In this document: one piece after another, positions 8,025 through 16,406 of the stretch
Numbering within the stretch: the stretch's first letter is position 1
Layout of the letters: each line of letters begins with the position of its first letter
Position numbers and translations under genes: made by a program
Origin: Glacieibacterium sp965200405
Lineage (GTDB): Bacteria; Pseudomonadota; Alphaproteobacteria; Sphingomonadales; Sphingomonadaceae
Assembly: GCF_965200405.1 (NCBI RefSeq)
Contig: NZ_OZ241356.1
Coordinates: 3,472,001-3,536,000, forward strand
DNA: 64,000 nt
Direction of reading: 5' to 3'
Notes under the pieces: generated by a model
Told to the model about the DNA's origin: nothing
Seen by the model: the letters and a program-made list of their open reading frames with translations, nothing else
The model's database searches: none

Positions 8025-8822
8025 ATGCACCTGCCCTTCCACCAGATCGACGCCTTCGCCGACGGCCCGTTCAGCGGCAACCCCGCCGCGGTGATGCCGC
8101 TGAGCGAATGGCTGCCCGACGACACCCTGCTCGCCATCGCCGCCGAGCATAACCTGTCGGAGACCGCGTTCATCGTCCCCAATACCGACGGCAGCGCCGA
8201 CTTCGACCTGCGCTGGTTCACCCCGACGATCGAAGTCGCGCTGTGCGGCCACGCGACGCTGGCAAGCGGCCACTTCATGCTCGCCGACAACCCCGGACAG
8301 GACAGCGTCACCTTCTCGACGCGCAGGTCGGGCATCCTGACCGTATCGCGCGACGGCGACCGGCTGGCCCTGTCATTACCCGTCATGCCGCCCCATGCCG
8401 CCGACGTCCCCGGGCTGGCCGAGGCATTGGGCGCGACCCCCGAAGCCACGCTGGTCCACGGCGAGGATTATATCGTCGCGGTTTTCGCCACCGCCGCCGA
8501 GATCCACGACCTCGCCCCCGACTTCCGCGCCATCGCCGCGCTGAAAGGCGGCGACGTACTGTGCATCGTCACCGCCCCCGGCGAGGATACCGACATCGTC
8601 AGCCGCGCCTTCGCTCCCGGCGCCGGCATCGACGAGGACCCCGTTACCGGCTCCGCCCATGCCATCGTCGCACCCTATTGGGCCGCGCGCCTCGGTCGCG
8701 ACAGCTTCACCGCCTACCAGGCCTCGAAGCGCGGTGGCGACCTCCACTGCACGCTGGCCGGCGACCGGGTCATCGTCTCCGGCACCTGCGTCACGGTAAT
8801 CGAAGGCGTGATGCTGCTGTAA
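8025..8822 (+). CDS. PhzF family protein (phenazine biosynthesis-like isomerase fold)
   Basis: The protein is 265 residues, the normal size for the family, which has two similar half-barrels. Family marks are QIDAFADGPFSGNPAAV at the start, the catalytic glutamate in NLSETAFIV, ALCGHATLASGH, and GIDEDPVTGSAHAIVAPYW in the second half. True PhzF isomerises a phenazine precursor. There are no phenazine genes nearby, so this is one of the many PhzF homologues of unknown substrate, often treated as epimerases or isomerases. It lies 27 bases after the CDF gene on the same strand. Confidence 0.92.
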   Translation: MHLPFHQIDAFADGPFSGNPAAVMPLSEWLPDDTLLAIAAEHNLSETAFIVPNTDGSADFDLRWFTPTIEVALCGHATLASGHFMLADNPGQDSVTFSTRRSGILTVSRDGDRLALSLPVMPPHAADVPGLAEALGATPEATLVHGEDYIVAVFATAAEIHDLAPDFRAIAALKGGDVLCIVTAPGEDTDIVSRAFAPGAGIDEDPVTGSAHAIVAPYWAARLGRDSFTAYQASKRGGDLHCTLAGDRVIVSGTCVTVIEGVMLL

Positions 8823-8860
8823 TCCGGTATTACCGTGATTAAACAATAGGTTGACCACCA

Positions 8861-8910
8861 TATCCTGAGACATCAACGTACCCGGGAGATAGGTCAGGTT
8901 CGTCAGGATA
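8861..8910. repeat. Spaced inverted repeat TATCCTGA/TCAGGATA upstream of the P450 gene
   Basis: TATCCTGA at 8861-8868 is matched by its reverse complement TCAGGATA at 8903-8910. A further near-copy, GGTCAGG, lies at 8892-8898. They sit just upstream of the likely P450 promoter and could be operator half-sites, but 8-base arms 34 bases apart can occur by chance. Confidence 0.35.
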
Positions 8911-8922
8911 GTATCGACGATC

Positions 8923-8953
8923 TTGACAACACTAACCTTATCGGTTATATACT
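8923..8953 (+). promoter_or_regulatory. Candidate vegetative promoter for the P450 gene
   Basis: TTGACA at 8923-8928 matches the -35 consensus exactly. The -10 candidates are TATATA at 8946-8951 (17-base spacing) or TATACT at 8948-8953 (19-base spacing, five of six consensus bases). The surrounding 240 bases are clearly AT-richer than the neighbours. The P450 start is about 105 bases downstream, leaving room for a leader. Confidence 0.55.
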
Positions 8954-9064
8954 GATCGTTGGGATGGCGCTGGACAGCCGACGCCCCTAACCCTGCTGCA
9001 TGATTGAGTTGCACTCGAATCGAGATTGTGCGTAACCTCGCTCCGTACTTTCTGGAGAGACGCG

Positions 9065-10444
9065 ATGAACGCCCCCGTGCCTGCCTCCGCCTTCATCCCG
9101 GCCAATCTCCCCGAGCCAAGCTATCACGAGCTGAACCACATCCCCGGCATGGAGCCGGCCAAGATCAGCATGTTGCGGACGATCAACTTCCTCAAGGACC
9201 CGCTCGGCTACAGCCAACGCATGATGGGCCTCTACGGGCGGGTCTTTCGCCGCCAGGACTTCGGCGGCTGGGGCGTGACGATGATCGGTCCCGAAGCCAA
9301 CGAGATGGTATTGTTCAACAAGGACAAGATCTTCTCCTCGTCGCTCGGCTGGAACCCGGTGCTCGACCAGGTCTTCCCGCGCGGCCTGATGCTGATGGAT
9401 TTCGAGGAACACCGCGTCCACCGCAAGGCGCTGTCGGTGGCCTTTAAGACCGAGCCGATGAAGCACTACCTCGGCAAGCTGACCGAGGGCATCAAGCGCG
9501 GCATCACCAGCTGGCCCGGCCGCGGCGAGTTCAAATTCTACCCGGCGATCAAGGCGTTGACCCTCGACCTCGCCGCCTCGTCGTTCCTCGGCGTTGAATG
9601 GGGCCCCGAAGCGCACAAGATCAACCGCGCCTTCGTCGACATGGTGCTGGCCGCCACCGGCATCGTCCGCAAGCCGTTGCCGTTCACCCAGATGCGCCGC
9701 GGCGTGAAAGGCCGCGCCTATATGTGCGCCTTCTTCGGCGCCGAGATCGGCAAGCGCCGCGGTGCCACGGGCGATGACATCTTCACACAGATCTGCAACG
9801 CCCGCGACGAGAACGACGAGCTGCTGACCGACCAGGAGATCATCGACCATATGAACTTCGTGATGATGGCGGCGCACGACACGCTGACCTCATCATTGAG
9901 CTCGACGGTCTATTACCTCGGGATGCATCCGGAATGGCAGGACAAGCTCCGCGCCGAGATCAACGCGGTGAAGGCCGAGACCGGCGGCGAGTTGACCTAT
10001 GAGACGCTGGGCAAGCTCGAGCTGACCGAGATGGTGTTCAAGGAGGCGCTGCGGCTGATCCCGCCGGTGCCGTCGATGCCGCGGCGGGCACTGCGCGAAT
10101 TCACCTTCATGAACCACGTCGTCCCCGCCGGCGCCCATGTCGGGATCAACACGATGGTCTCGCACCGCCTGCCCGACGTCTGGCCCGATCCCGACCGCTT
10201 CGACCCGACGCGCTTCTCCGCCGAGAACTCGAGGGGCCGCCATAAATACGCCTGGATCCCGTTCGGCGGCGGGGCTCACATGTGCCTCGGCCTGCATTTC
10301 GCCTATATGCAGACCAAGTCGTTCCTGTTCGAACTGCTCGCCGACAACAGGATCGAGTTGCCGGCCGGTTATGCCGGCGAATTCAGGATGTTCCCGATCC
10401 CCAAGCCAAAAGACGGCCTGCCGGTCCGTATCGTACCGCTCTAG
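9065..10444 (+). CDS. Cytochrome P450 monooxygenase, soluble
   Basis: The protein has 459 residues and no membrane anchor, as usual for bacterial P450s. It needs an external ferredoxin and reductase, neither of which is nearby. The haem-binding signature FGGGAHMCLG gives the thiolate ligand at about Cys406. The K-helix ExxR is in EALRLIPPVPSMPRRAL. The I-helix oxygen-activation motif is AAHDTLTSSL, with the acid-threonine-type pair as D-T. Substrate is not predictable from the sequence. The ATG at 9065 is preceded by GGAGAG; an earlier in-frame start at 9026 has none. The final TAG overlaps the stop codon of the opposite-strand regulator in one CTAG. Confidence 0.95.
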   Translation: MNAPVPASAFIPANLPEPSYHELNHIPGMEPAKISMLRTINFLKDPLGYSQRMMGLYGRVFRRQDFGGWGVTMIGPEANEMVLFNKDKIFSSSLGWNPVLDQVFPRGLMLMDFEEHRVHRKALSVAFKTEPMKHYLGKLTEGIKRGITSWPGRGEFKFYPAIKALTLDLAASSFLGVEWGPEAHKINRAFVDMVLAATGIVRKPLPFTQMRRGVKGRAYMCAFFGAEIGKRRGATGDDIFTQICNARDENDELLTDQEIIDHMNFVMMAAHDTLTSSLSSTVYYLGMHPEWQDKLRAEINAVKAETGGELTYETLGKLELTEMVFKEALRLIPPVPSMPRRALREFTFMNHVVPAGAHVGINTMVSHRLPDVWPDPDRFDPTRFSAENSRGRHKYAWIPFGGGAHMCLGLHFAYMQTKSFLFELLADNRIELPAGYAGEFRMFPIPKPKDGLPVRIVPL

Positions 10445-11271
10445 ACCGCCGGCCCGCCGGTACGAACCGAAGCGAGATAGCCCAGCATCAGCTCCTGGCT
10501 TGCGGCGGACAGGGTGATGATACCGCGACGGGCGTCATCGGGGTCGGTGTTGCGCTCGAACAGGCCGGCGTCGCACAGGTTGCGGATCCAGCGCAGCGCC
10601 GTCGTCGTCGGCACCGCGGCGGCGATGCACAGGCTGGAAACGGAAACGTCGCGTCGTTCCAGCCGGGCGGCGGTCAGGTCGAGCATCATGTCCCACGCCG
10701 GATCGCCGAACAGTTCGGCCGGGAAGTACCGCTCACGATCGCGCCGCCGCTTGATGATGTTGCGTACGAACGCCGCGCTGACCGCTTCTCGCGCCGGCTT
10801 GGTCGCCGCTTCGCTGGCGATGTCGCTGAGCGCCCGGGCAATCCGCTCGACATCGCGCCCCAGCGCGTTGATCCGGGCGGAGTCCCGATCGGACAAGTCG
10901 GCAACGCCCTTCGGCCCGACGTTGGGCAACGCCGCCAGTATCGCTTCCCGCAGTACCGCATCCGCCACCGGCAAATCGAGGTAGCCACGTACATTGTCCG
11001 CCATGCTGATACGTTCGACCGCCGCTTCGTCACCATCGACCAGGAAAAGTGCAGGCGGTGCTCCCGTCGCCTGCAACCGATCCATCAGTTCCGCATCGAC
11101 GATCCTCATATCGGCAACGACAAGATCGACAGTCCAGTTCTCGTCGAGCAGCTTGCGAACCGTCTCGGCGGAACTGGCGGACGCTATACTGAAGTCGCCT
11201 GCACCGAACAGATCACCGCGATCCTGCCCCGCTTCTGCCTCCGCAAACACGATCAACTCGCCAAAACCCAT
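10441..11271 (-). CDS. Winged-helix (MarR-like) regulator with a degenerate receiver-like N-terminus
   Basis: The protein has 276 residues. Residues 1 to about 110 look like a receiver fold that has lost its phosphorylation chemistry: a first strand with acidic residues (LIVFAEAEAG), a second with VDLVVADMRIVD, then ALFLVDGDE and a VRGYLDLPVADAVLREAILAAL end. A helical linker (about 120-155) follows. The C-terminal part, about residues 175-265, is a winged helix of MarR type: AWDMMLDLTAARLE, SVSSLCIAAAVPTTTALRWIRNLCDAGLF, then a basic wing RNTDPDDARRGIITLS. Such proteins are common in Sphingomonadales and have no assigned targets. It converges on the P450 gene and is divergent from the sigma-54 activator. 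Confidence 0.8.
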   Translation of the reverse strand: MGFGELIVFAEAEAGQDRGDLFGAGDFSIASASSAETVRKLLDENWTVDLVVADMRIVDAELMDRLQATGAPPALFLVDGDEAAVERISMADNVRGYLDLPVADAVLREAILAALPNVGPKGVADLSDRDSARINALGRDVERIARALSDIASEAATKPAREAVSAAFVRNIIKRRRDRERYFPAELFGDPAWDMMLDLTAARLERRDVSVSSLCIAAAVPTTTALRWIRNLCDAGLFERNTDPDDARRGIITLSAASQELMLGYLASVRTGGPAV

Positions 11272-11467
11272 TATCTTTACCTGCGGTTAACTACATTTGC
11301 TTCGCTTCGGACCTTAACTAGGCGCGCTACGCTCCATATCAAAACCGTTTCGGACCTATATCGATCGTTTATCCACAAACTTATCTACCGTGGCGCCAGC
11401 TGTTGGAAGGAAGGGCCCGGCAGACTGCAGGCGCAGCACTCGTGCTTCGTCGATCAGGGAGCAGCGC

Positions 11468-12460
11468 ATGCGTCACAGCAGCGATGGACAGAACAGCCTT
11501 GCCGAATTGATCGGCACCAGCGAACCGATACGGGCAATCCGGTCGCTGGTCACAAAGGTCGCAGATAGCACCGCAACGGTCCTGATCACTGGGCCGTCGG
11601 GTAGTGGCAAGGACGTCATCGCCCGCCTCATCCATCAAAGGGGCTCGCGGGCGGCCCGACCGTTCGTTCCAGTCAATTGCGCTGCCCTGCCGCGCGACCT
11701 GATCGAGAGCGAAATTTTCGGTCATGAAGCCGGCTCGTTCACCGGAGCCGTCCGCGCCCGCCGCGGCCGCTTCGAACTCGCCGACCGCGGCACGCTGTTC
11801 CTCGACGAGATCGGGGATATGCCGGTCGAACTGCAGGTCAAGCTGCTACGCGTCCTCGAGACACGGGTCGTCGAACGCGTCGGCGGCATGATCGGTGTCT
11901 CCGTGGATGTCCGGCTGATCGCAGCGACCCACGTCAATCTGGCCGCCGCAATCGCCAGCGGACGCTTTCGGGAGGATCTGTTCTACCGGCTCAACGTCGT
12001 CGAAATCAGGGTTCCGCCTTTGGCCGATCGCCGCGACGACATTGCGCTGCTCGCCGAGCATTTCGCAGCACTGGTTCCAGCGCCTCAGCGCGTGCAGTTT
12101 GCGGATGCAACCCTGGCGTTGATCTCAGGACTTGCCTGGCGCGGCAACGTCCGCGAGCTACGCAATTTTGTCGACCGCGCCACTGCCCTGTACGGCGGCG
12201 AGGTAATCGGGCCAGAAACTGCGATGCAACTCATCAACGGTCCCGAACCACAGGCCACAATGCCGGTCATAGAAACCGTGAACGACGCGCCGGTCGACCT
12301 TAAGCAACTGCTGGACGGCGTCGAGCAGGGCTATATCGAACGCGCCTTACGATCGACCGACGGCGGCGTGGCTGAATCCGCGCGGCTGCTTGGACTTCGC
12401 CGAACGACGCTGATCGAGAAGATGAGGCGCCTCAATATCCAACGCTTGCCGGGCTTCTGA
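11468..12460 (+). CDS. Sigma-54-dependent activator with AAA+ and HTH domains but no regulatory domain
   Basis: The protein is 330 residues from an ATG at 11468 (GGGAG upstream). The AAA+ domain starts almost at once, at about residue 10. It has Walker A GPSGSGKD, Walker B TLFLDEIGDMP, and the arginine-finger region GRFREDLFYRLNV. The sigma-54-contacting loop reads GSFTGA instead of the usual GAFTGA. The C-terminus (about 285-325) is a Fis-type HTH: DGGVAESARLLGLRRTTLIEKMRRLNI. There is no receiver, GAF or PAS domain, so activity must be set by expression or a partner. Its position facing the flagellar operon makes a flagellar regulator of FleQ/FlbD kind likely, which is inference. Its last 29 bases overlap the 3' end of fliS on the other strand. 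Confidence 0.85.
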   Translation: MRHSSDGQNSLAELIGTSEPIRAIRSLVTKVADSTATVLITGPSGSGKDVIARLIHQRGSRAARPFVPVNCAALPRDLIESEIFGHEAGSFTGAVRARRGRFELADRGTLFLDEIGDMPVELQVKLLRVLETRVVERVGGMIGVSVDVRLIAATHVNLAAAIASGRFREDLFYRLNVVEIRVPPLADRRDDIALLAEHFAALVPAPQRVQFADATLALISGLAWRGNVRELRNFVDRATALYGGEVIGPETAMQLINGPEPQATMPVIETVNDAPVDLKQLLDGVEQGYIERALRSTDGGVAESARLLGLRRTTLIEKMRRLNIQRLPGF

Positions 12461-12851
12461 CCGCCGGATCGATCGCTGCCCAAGCACGGCCCAGCGTCGT
12501 CACGCGCTCGGCCGCGACAGAAAGAAGTTCAGGCCGTGCTTCCGCGTTGCCAGCGACAACCAGCGCTCGGAGTTCATCGTAGAGCGTTGCCAAGGTTCTG
12601 GCGATGCCACCACCGGCGGAAGGATCGAGACTTGATTCAAGTGCATCGAGTATTGCGAACGCCTTGGTGACTGCGCGTATCCTGAGCCGCGACTCCCCGC
12701 GGGATATCGCGCGCTCGGCACCGTGCAACGCGGCTCGCAAACCCTCGAACAGCATCGACACCGGTTGATGCGGCGAAGCGGTCGCGACGCGGGTCGCGAG
12801 ATCGAGCTCCCGATATTGACCTGCTGCGCGCGCCAAGTTCGAGACTTGCAT
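12432..12851 (-). CDS. fliS: Flagellar filament chaperone FliS
   Basis: FliS binds flagellin in the cytoplasm and holds it unfolded until export. The 139-residue all-helical protein carries the family start: YRELDLATRVATASPHQPVSMLFEGL corresponds to the usual Y-x-x-x-D-L-x-x-R-V-x-x-A-S-P-H-Q-L-x-x-M-L-F-D-G-L. A second helix has SGAERAI-like IRAVTKAFAILDALESSLDP. The ATG at 12851 is used because AAGGA precedes it and it begins 12 bases after fliD. It is the last gene of the flagellar operon. The flagellin gene itself is not in the window. Confidence 0.88.
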   Translation of the reverse strand: MQVSNLARAAGQYRELDLATRVATASPHQPVSMLFEGLRAALHGAERAISRGESRLRIRAVTKAFAILDALESSLDPSAGGGIARTLATLYDELRALVVAGNAEARPELLSVAAERVTTLGRAWAAIDPAVRSPASVGY

Positions 12852-12862
12852 CCGAACGTCCT

Positions 12863-14248
12863 TCAATTGTTGTTTCCGTTCCAAGCCTTGATCTGCGCCT
12901 CAAGGAACGATTGGGTCGACTTCGACGCCGCGACCGCACGCTCCATCGCCGCATACTGTCGAGTGAGTTGAGCACGAAAGGTCGTGCTGCGTACCTCGAT
13001 CGTTGCGCGCTCGGTGGCGATCGAACGCTGCTCTCGAACCAGGCGCCCCCCGATGCCGTCGGAGGACGCAACCGACAGCTCATCGCGCGCAGCAGCTAAC
13101 GGACCGTTCGCTGCCGTCAGGGACACCAGCATCGCTTCGACCGCATCCGGATCGTCCGCCAGCGCTTTGTCGAGACGCGCAGTATCGACCGATAACGTGC
13201 CGTCGCGCGCAGTAGTGACCCCAAGCGACTGGAGACCATTGATCCCACCTGTCGTGAGTGACGAGAGCTGCTGCCGCACCCGTCGCATCGTCGAGTCTCC
13301 GGCCAGCGCTCCCGCAGGCGTGTCGCCCCCGGCACCCTGGGTCAAAGCCTTCCCAAGGCTCTGCACGGCATTCAGCGCGTCGACCAGATCACCGACCGCC
13401 GTTCGCAATCCTGCTGCATCGCGTGACGCGGCGACCGTGACGACGCTACCAACTGCCGCCTTGTTCAGCTCCAGCCGGGTGCCTTCGATCAAGTCGGAGA
13501 TGCTGTTGGTCGATCGCTTCACCGCGACACCGTCCACCCGCAGATCGGCGTCGCTGGCAGAGGCGGCCAACGTCATGGTCGAGGCTCCGGGTTGGTAGAC
13601 AAAGCGATCAAGTCCCGGATCGCCAAGTGCCGTCAGGATGAAAGCAGAACGCGCTCCGGTCGGCCCCTTCAGGACGAGGCGCGCTCCTTGCCCATCGTCG
13701 ACGACGCTGGCCCTGACGCTCGCCTGAGCAGCGTTTATCGCCTTGGCCAACCCGCTGAGTGTGTTGTTCGTAGCATCGATGACAATGTCTAGTCCAACGC
13801 TGCTACCCGAAAAAGCAAAGCCACCCAGCCCGTCCGACGTGGCCGTTCCAGGCGTCAGGGTCAGCGTGCCCATCCCGACTGGTGCAGTTGCGTTGGCTAG
13901 CGGTCCTGAAATTAACGACTGCCCGGTGGCGATCGCTTTCACCTCGACGTACGTCGGTCGCAGCGTCCGGGTCGCACCTGCCGTGGCACTTGCAGTCAGG
14001 ATCGAAGCATCGCTGCTGCCGGGAAGAGGCCCAAGTCCACCGCCTTTGGTTCGGTTTCCAAGCCCCAGGATCAGCGCGTCGAGCCCCGCCTTGACCTGCG
14101 CCATTCCGGATATTCGTGCTTCGACCCGGTCGCTGCGGGTCTTTATCGACATGTCGCGGGTGCCGCGCTCGGCAGCAACCAGCGTATCGATAAGTTCGGC
14201 AGTATCGACCCCCGATCCGACTCCAAGTGCGTTGGCTATGGTAACCAT
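12863..14248 (-). CDS. fliD: Flagellar hook-associated protein 2 (filament cap)
   Basis: FliD forms the cap at the filament tip under which exported flagellin folds. The protein has 461 residues. It shows the FliD N-terminal domain (ANALGVGSGVDTAELIDTLVAAER) and the C-terminal domain with IGGRLVREQRSIATERATIEVRSTTFRAQLTRQYAAMERAVAA, a coiled region ending in SFLEAQIKAWNGNNN. The middle is serine/alanine/threonine rich, as expected for the variable head. It follows flhB by 24 bases and precedes fliS, the usual fliD-fliS order, but is unusual in being fused onto the basal-body operon. Confidence 0.92.
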   Translation of the reverse strand: MVTIANALGVGSGVDTAELIDTLVAAERGTRDMSIKTRSDRVEARISGMAQVKAGLDALILGLGNRTKGGGLGPLPGSSDASILTASATAGATRTLRPTYVEVKAIATGQSLISGPLANATAPVGMGTLTLTPGTATSDGLGGFAFSGSSVGLDIVIDATNNTLSGLAKAINAAQASVRASVVDDGQGARLVLKGPTGARSAFILTALGDPGLDRFVYQPGASTMTLAASASDADLRVDGVAVKRSTNSISDLIEGTRLELNKAAVGSVVTVAASRDAAGLRTAVGDLVDALNAVQSLGKALTQGAGGDTPAGALAGDSTMRRVRQQLSSLTTGGINGLQSLGVTTARDGTLSVDTARLDKALADDPDAVEAMLVSLTAANGPLAAARDELSVASSDGIGGRLVREQRSIATERATIEVRSTTFRAQLTRQYAAMERAVAASKSTQSFLEAQIKAWNGNNN

Positions 14249-14272
14249 GTCAGGGTTAACGTCCTTGCTTGC

Positions 14273-15379
14273 CTAGGCTTTAGGCTGGCTGCGGCCATGT
14301 TCGTCGAAACGCGCCGCAAGAGGGATTTCGAAGATCGGCATTTGGCGAGGCGCCTCCGCATCCAGGCTGAAGACGAAGGCCAGGACCGCGGCGACGGCGG
14401 CGTAGAGATCGTCGCGGATCGGCGATCCGATGCGGCCTGTGAAAAAGATTGCCCGCGTGAGTTGAGGATATCGCAGGACCGGGACGCCGTGCTCGGTCGC
14501 CAATTCGCGGATCGTTGCGGCGATCAGGTCGCGACCACGCGCGACGATGATCGGGGCTGCGTCACGCAGCGGATCATAGCGCAAGGCAACTGCAAATTCG
14601 GACGGGTTAACGGTGACCACGGTGGCGTCGGCCATGGCGGGACGCAAAGCCCTACGGGCGGCGGCCTTGGCTAGACGGCGCTGAGCGGCGCGCACTTCCG
14701 GGTTGCCGTCGCTTTCTCGGTGCTCGTCCCGGACCTCCTGCTTGGTCATCCGCAGCTTGGCGAGCCAGCGTGAACGTTGCCACGGCAGGTCGAGAGCGGC
14801 GATCACCACCAAGACCATGAGCAAGGTGCCAAGCAAGCCGGAGACGTCGCTACCAAGGCGCGTGGCGGCGGCCGTCGGTCCGGCAGCGCCCAACGTGGCG
14901 AGACCATTCAGTACCTTACCCAATATCGACCAGCCGACTGCGGCGAACAGCGCCGCCTTGATGATCGCCTTGCCAAGCTCGACGAGAGATTGAATGCCGA
15001 ACATTCGCTTCAGGCCGGCGAGGGGTTGGAGGCGGGAAGGCTTTGGAGCAGCGGCAGCGGGGGACCAGCGCGAGCCAAGCAGCATCGGACCAAGGATTGC
15101 TGCGGCCAGCACGATGACGCCGAACACAGCTATCGGGATCCTGATGGGGTGGATGATCTGGAGAAGATCAACATCGGTTGCGTGTTGTGGGGAGATCGAG
15201 AGGGCGGCGGCGAGCATTGAGCGGCAGCCGGCGAAAAGGGCCGGACCTTGCAGGACGAGCCATGTAAATGCGGCCAGGATGCCGAGCGCGGAGCCAAGTT
15301 CGCGTGACTGCCATACGTCTCCCCGCTCTGGCGCTTCACGGCGGCGCTTGTCGGTTGCTTCCTCTGTTTTTTCAGTCAC
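14273..15379 (-). CDS. flhB: Flagellar type III export switch protein FlhB (NPSE at the autocleavage site)
   Basis: FlhB is the export-gate protein whose cytoplasmic domain changes substrate class from rod/hook to filament proteins after self-cleavage between Asn and Pro of an NPTH motif. This 368-residue protein has the basic N-terminus TEKTEEATDKRRREAPERGDV, four membrane segments, a linker helix and the cytoplasmic domain. At the cleavage position the codons read N-P-S-E in VVTVNPSEFAVALRYDP. The Asn-Pro pair is kept but Thr-His is replaced by Ser-Glu. The start is a GTG overlapping the end of fliR by 8 bases. Confidence 0.93.
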   Translation of the reverse strand: MTEKTEEATDKRRREAPERGDVWQSRELGSALGILAAFTWLVLQGPALFAGCRSMLAAALSISPQHATDVDLLQIIHPIRIPIAVFGVIVLAAAILGPMLLGSRWSPAAAAPKPSRLQPLAGLKRMFGIQSLVELGKAIIKAALFAAVGWSILGKVLNGLATLGAAGPTAAATRLGSDVSGLLGTLLMVLVVIAALDLPWQRSRWLAKLRMTKQEVRDEHRESDGNPEVRAAQRRLAKAAARRALRPAMADATVVTVNPSEFAVALRYDPLRDAAPIIVARGRDLIAATIRELATEHGVPVLRYPQLTRAIFFTGRIGSPIRDDLYAAVAAVLAFVFSLDAEAPRQMPIFEIPLAARFDEHGRSQPKA

Positions 15380-16127
15380 TTAGAATGACCTGCGCAAGTT
15401 CTGCCTGACCATCGGCGGCGGCCTCGGACATGGTCGCGAGCATGGCGGGCAAGGCGAGCGGCAGCGCCAGAAGGCCGGTTACCATCAGCACGGCGAACCC
15501 GATCGAGAATAGGTTCAGCTGGGGCGCGCTTCGGGCGAGGACTGCCAGCCAGAGGTTGACCAGCAGCACCACTCCCGTCACCGGAAGCGCCAGCATCAGG
15601 CCGGTACCGAAGGCGAAGGCTCCGAACTCCGCGACGCGTAGCGCGTCGATTGATGCCCCCGGGGGCAAGCTGCGGTAACTTTCGACGATGCAGGCAAATA
15701 GCCGGGCGTGACCATCGACGCCGACAAACGCCAGCCACATCAGCAATGACAGGAAGTTGGTCAGCACCGGACTGGTGCCGCCGCCGGCGCCGACCATGGT
15801 GGCAAAACCCATGCCCATCGCCTGGCTGATGACCTCGCCAGCGACACTGGCGGCGGCGAAAACGCATTGGACGATAACGCCGATGCCGAGGCCGATCAGC
15901 ACTTCGCCGAGCACCGCGCCCGGCATCGCGGCGACCTCCGGCACGGTAACGACCCCAGCGGCGAGGGCGACCATGCCGAGCATCAGTGCCAGCCCGGTGC
16001 GGACCCGGATCGGCAGCAGTGCGGAGCCGATGCCGGGCAGCAGCAGTAAAGCCGCCGCCGCGCGCAGGCTGGCGAAGATCAACCGCCACAACTCGCGCTC
16101 GGGCGATGCCAGCCACGCGGAGATCAC
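15372..16127 (-). CDS. fliR: Flagellar export apparatus protein FliR
   Basis: FliR is an integral membrane component of the export gate, forming a helical complex with FliP and FliQ. The 251 residues contain about six hydrophobic stretches. Marks of the family include ELWRLIFASLRAAAALLLLPGIG at the N-terminus, QAMGMGFATMVGAGGGTSPVLTNFLSLLMWL in the middle (usual G-x-x-x-A-x-x-x-D-P-x-x-x-x-x-x-P-V-L/I-x-x-F), and ALPVTGVVLLVNLWLAVLARSAPQLNLFSIGF. The GTG at 16127 is taken because it overlaps the fliQ stop as GTGA and gives the normal length; longer in-frame extensions are antisense noise. Confidence 0.94.
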   Translation of the reverse strand: MISAWLASPERELWRLIFASLRAAAALLLLPGIGSALLPIRVRTGLALMLGMVALAAGVVTVPEVAAMPGAVLGEVLIGLGIGVIVQCVFAAASVAGEVISQAMGMGFATMVGAGGGTSPVLTNFLSLLMWLAFVGVDGHARLFACIVESYRSLPPGASIDALRVAEFGAFAFGTGLMLALPVTGVVLLVNLWLAVLARSAPQLNLFSIGFAVLMVTGLLALPLALPAMLATMSEAAADGQAELAQVILSD

Positions 16128-16396
16128 TGCAGCAGCCCGGGAATGCGGTCGTACATCGCCTCGGTGAAGTCGGTCAGCAACCGGGTCATCAACGCGCCGA
16201 AAAACGCGATGCTGGCGATGGCGACAACCAGCTTGGGCACGAAGCTGAGAGTCGACTCGCTGATCGAGGTCGCGGCCTGCAACAGCCCGACGACCAGCGC
16301 CGCAGCCAGGACTGGCAACACCACAGGCGCGGCGAGTTCGAGCAACACCCACAGCATCGCCGAGGCCGCATCGACGACAAGGTCAGCGTCGCTCAC
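16124..16396 (-). CDS. fliQ: Flagellar export apparatus protein FliQ
   Basis: This small export-gate subunit has 90 residues and two membrane helices, as normal. The family pattern is visible in DADLVVDAASAMLWVLLELAAPVVLPVLAAALVVGLLQAATSISESTLSFVPKLV; the segment with Q-A-x-T-x-I-x-E-x-T-L-x-F-x-P-K is the conserved loop. The start is the GTG at 16396; earlier methionines in the frame lie inside fliP. The gap to fliP is ten bases and the 3' end overlaps fliR. Confidence 0.94.
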   Translation of the reverse strand: MSDADLVVDAASAMLWVLLELAAPVVLPVLAAALVVGLLQAATSISESTLSFVPKLVVAIASIAFFGALMTRLLTDFTEAMYDRIPGLLQ

Positions 16397-16406
16397 CGCC
16401 GTCTCT

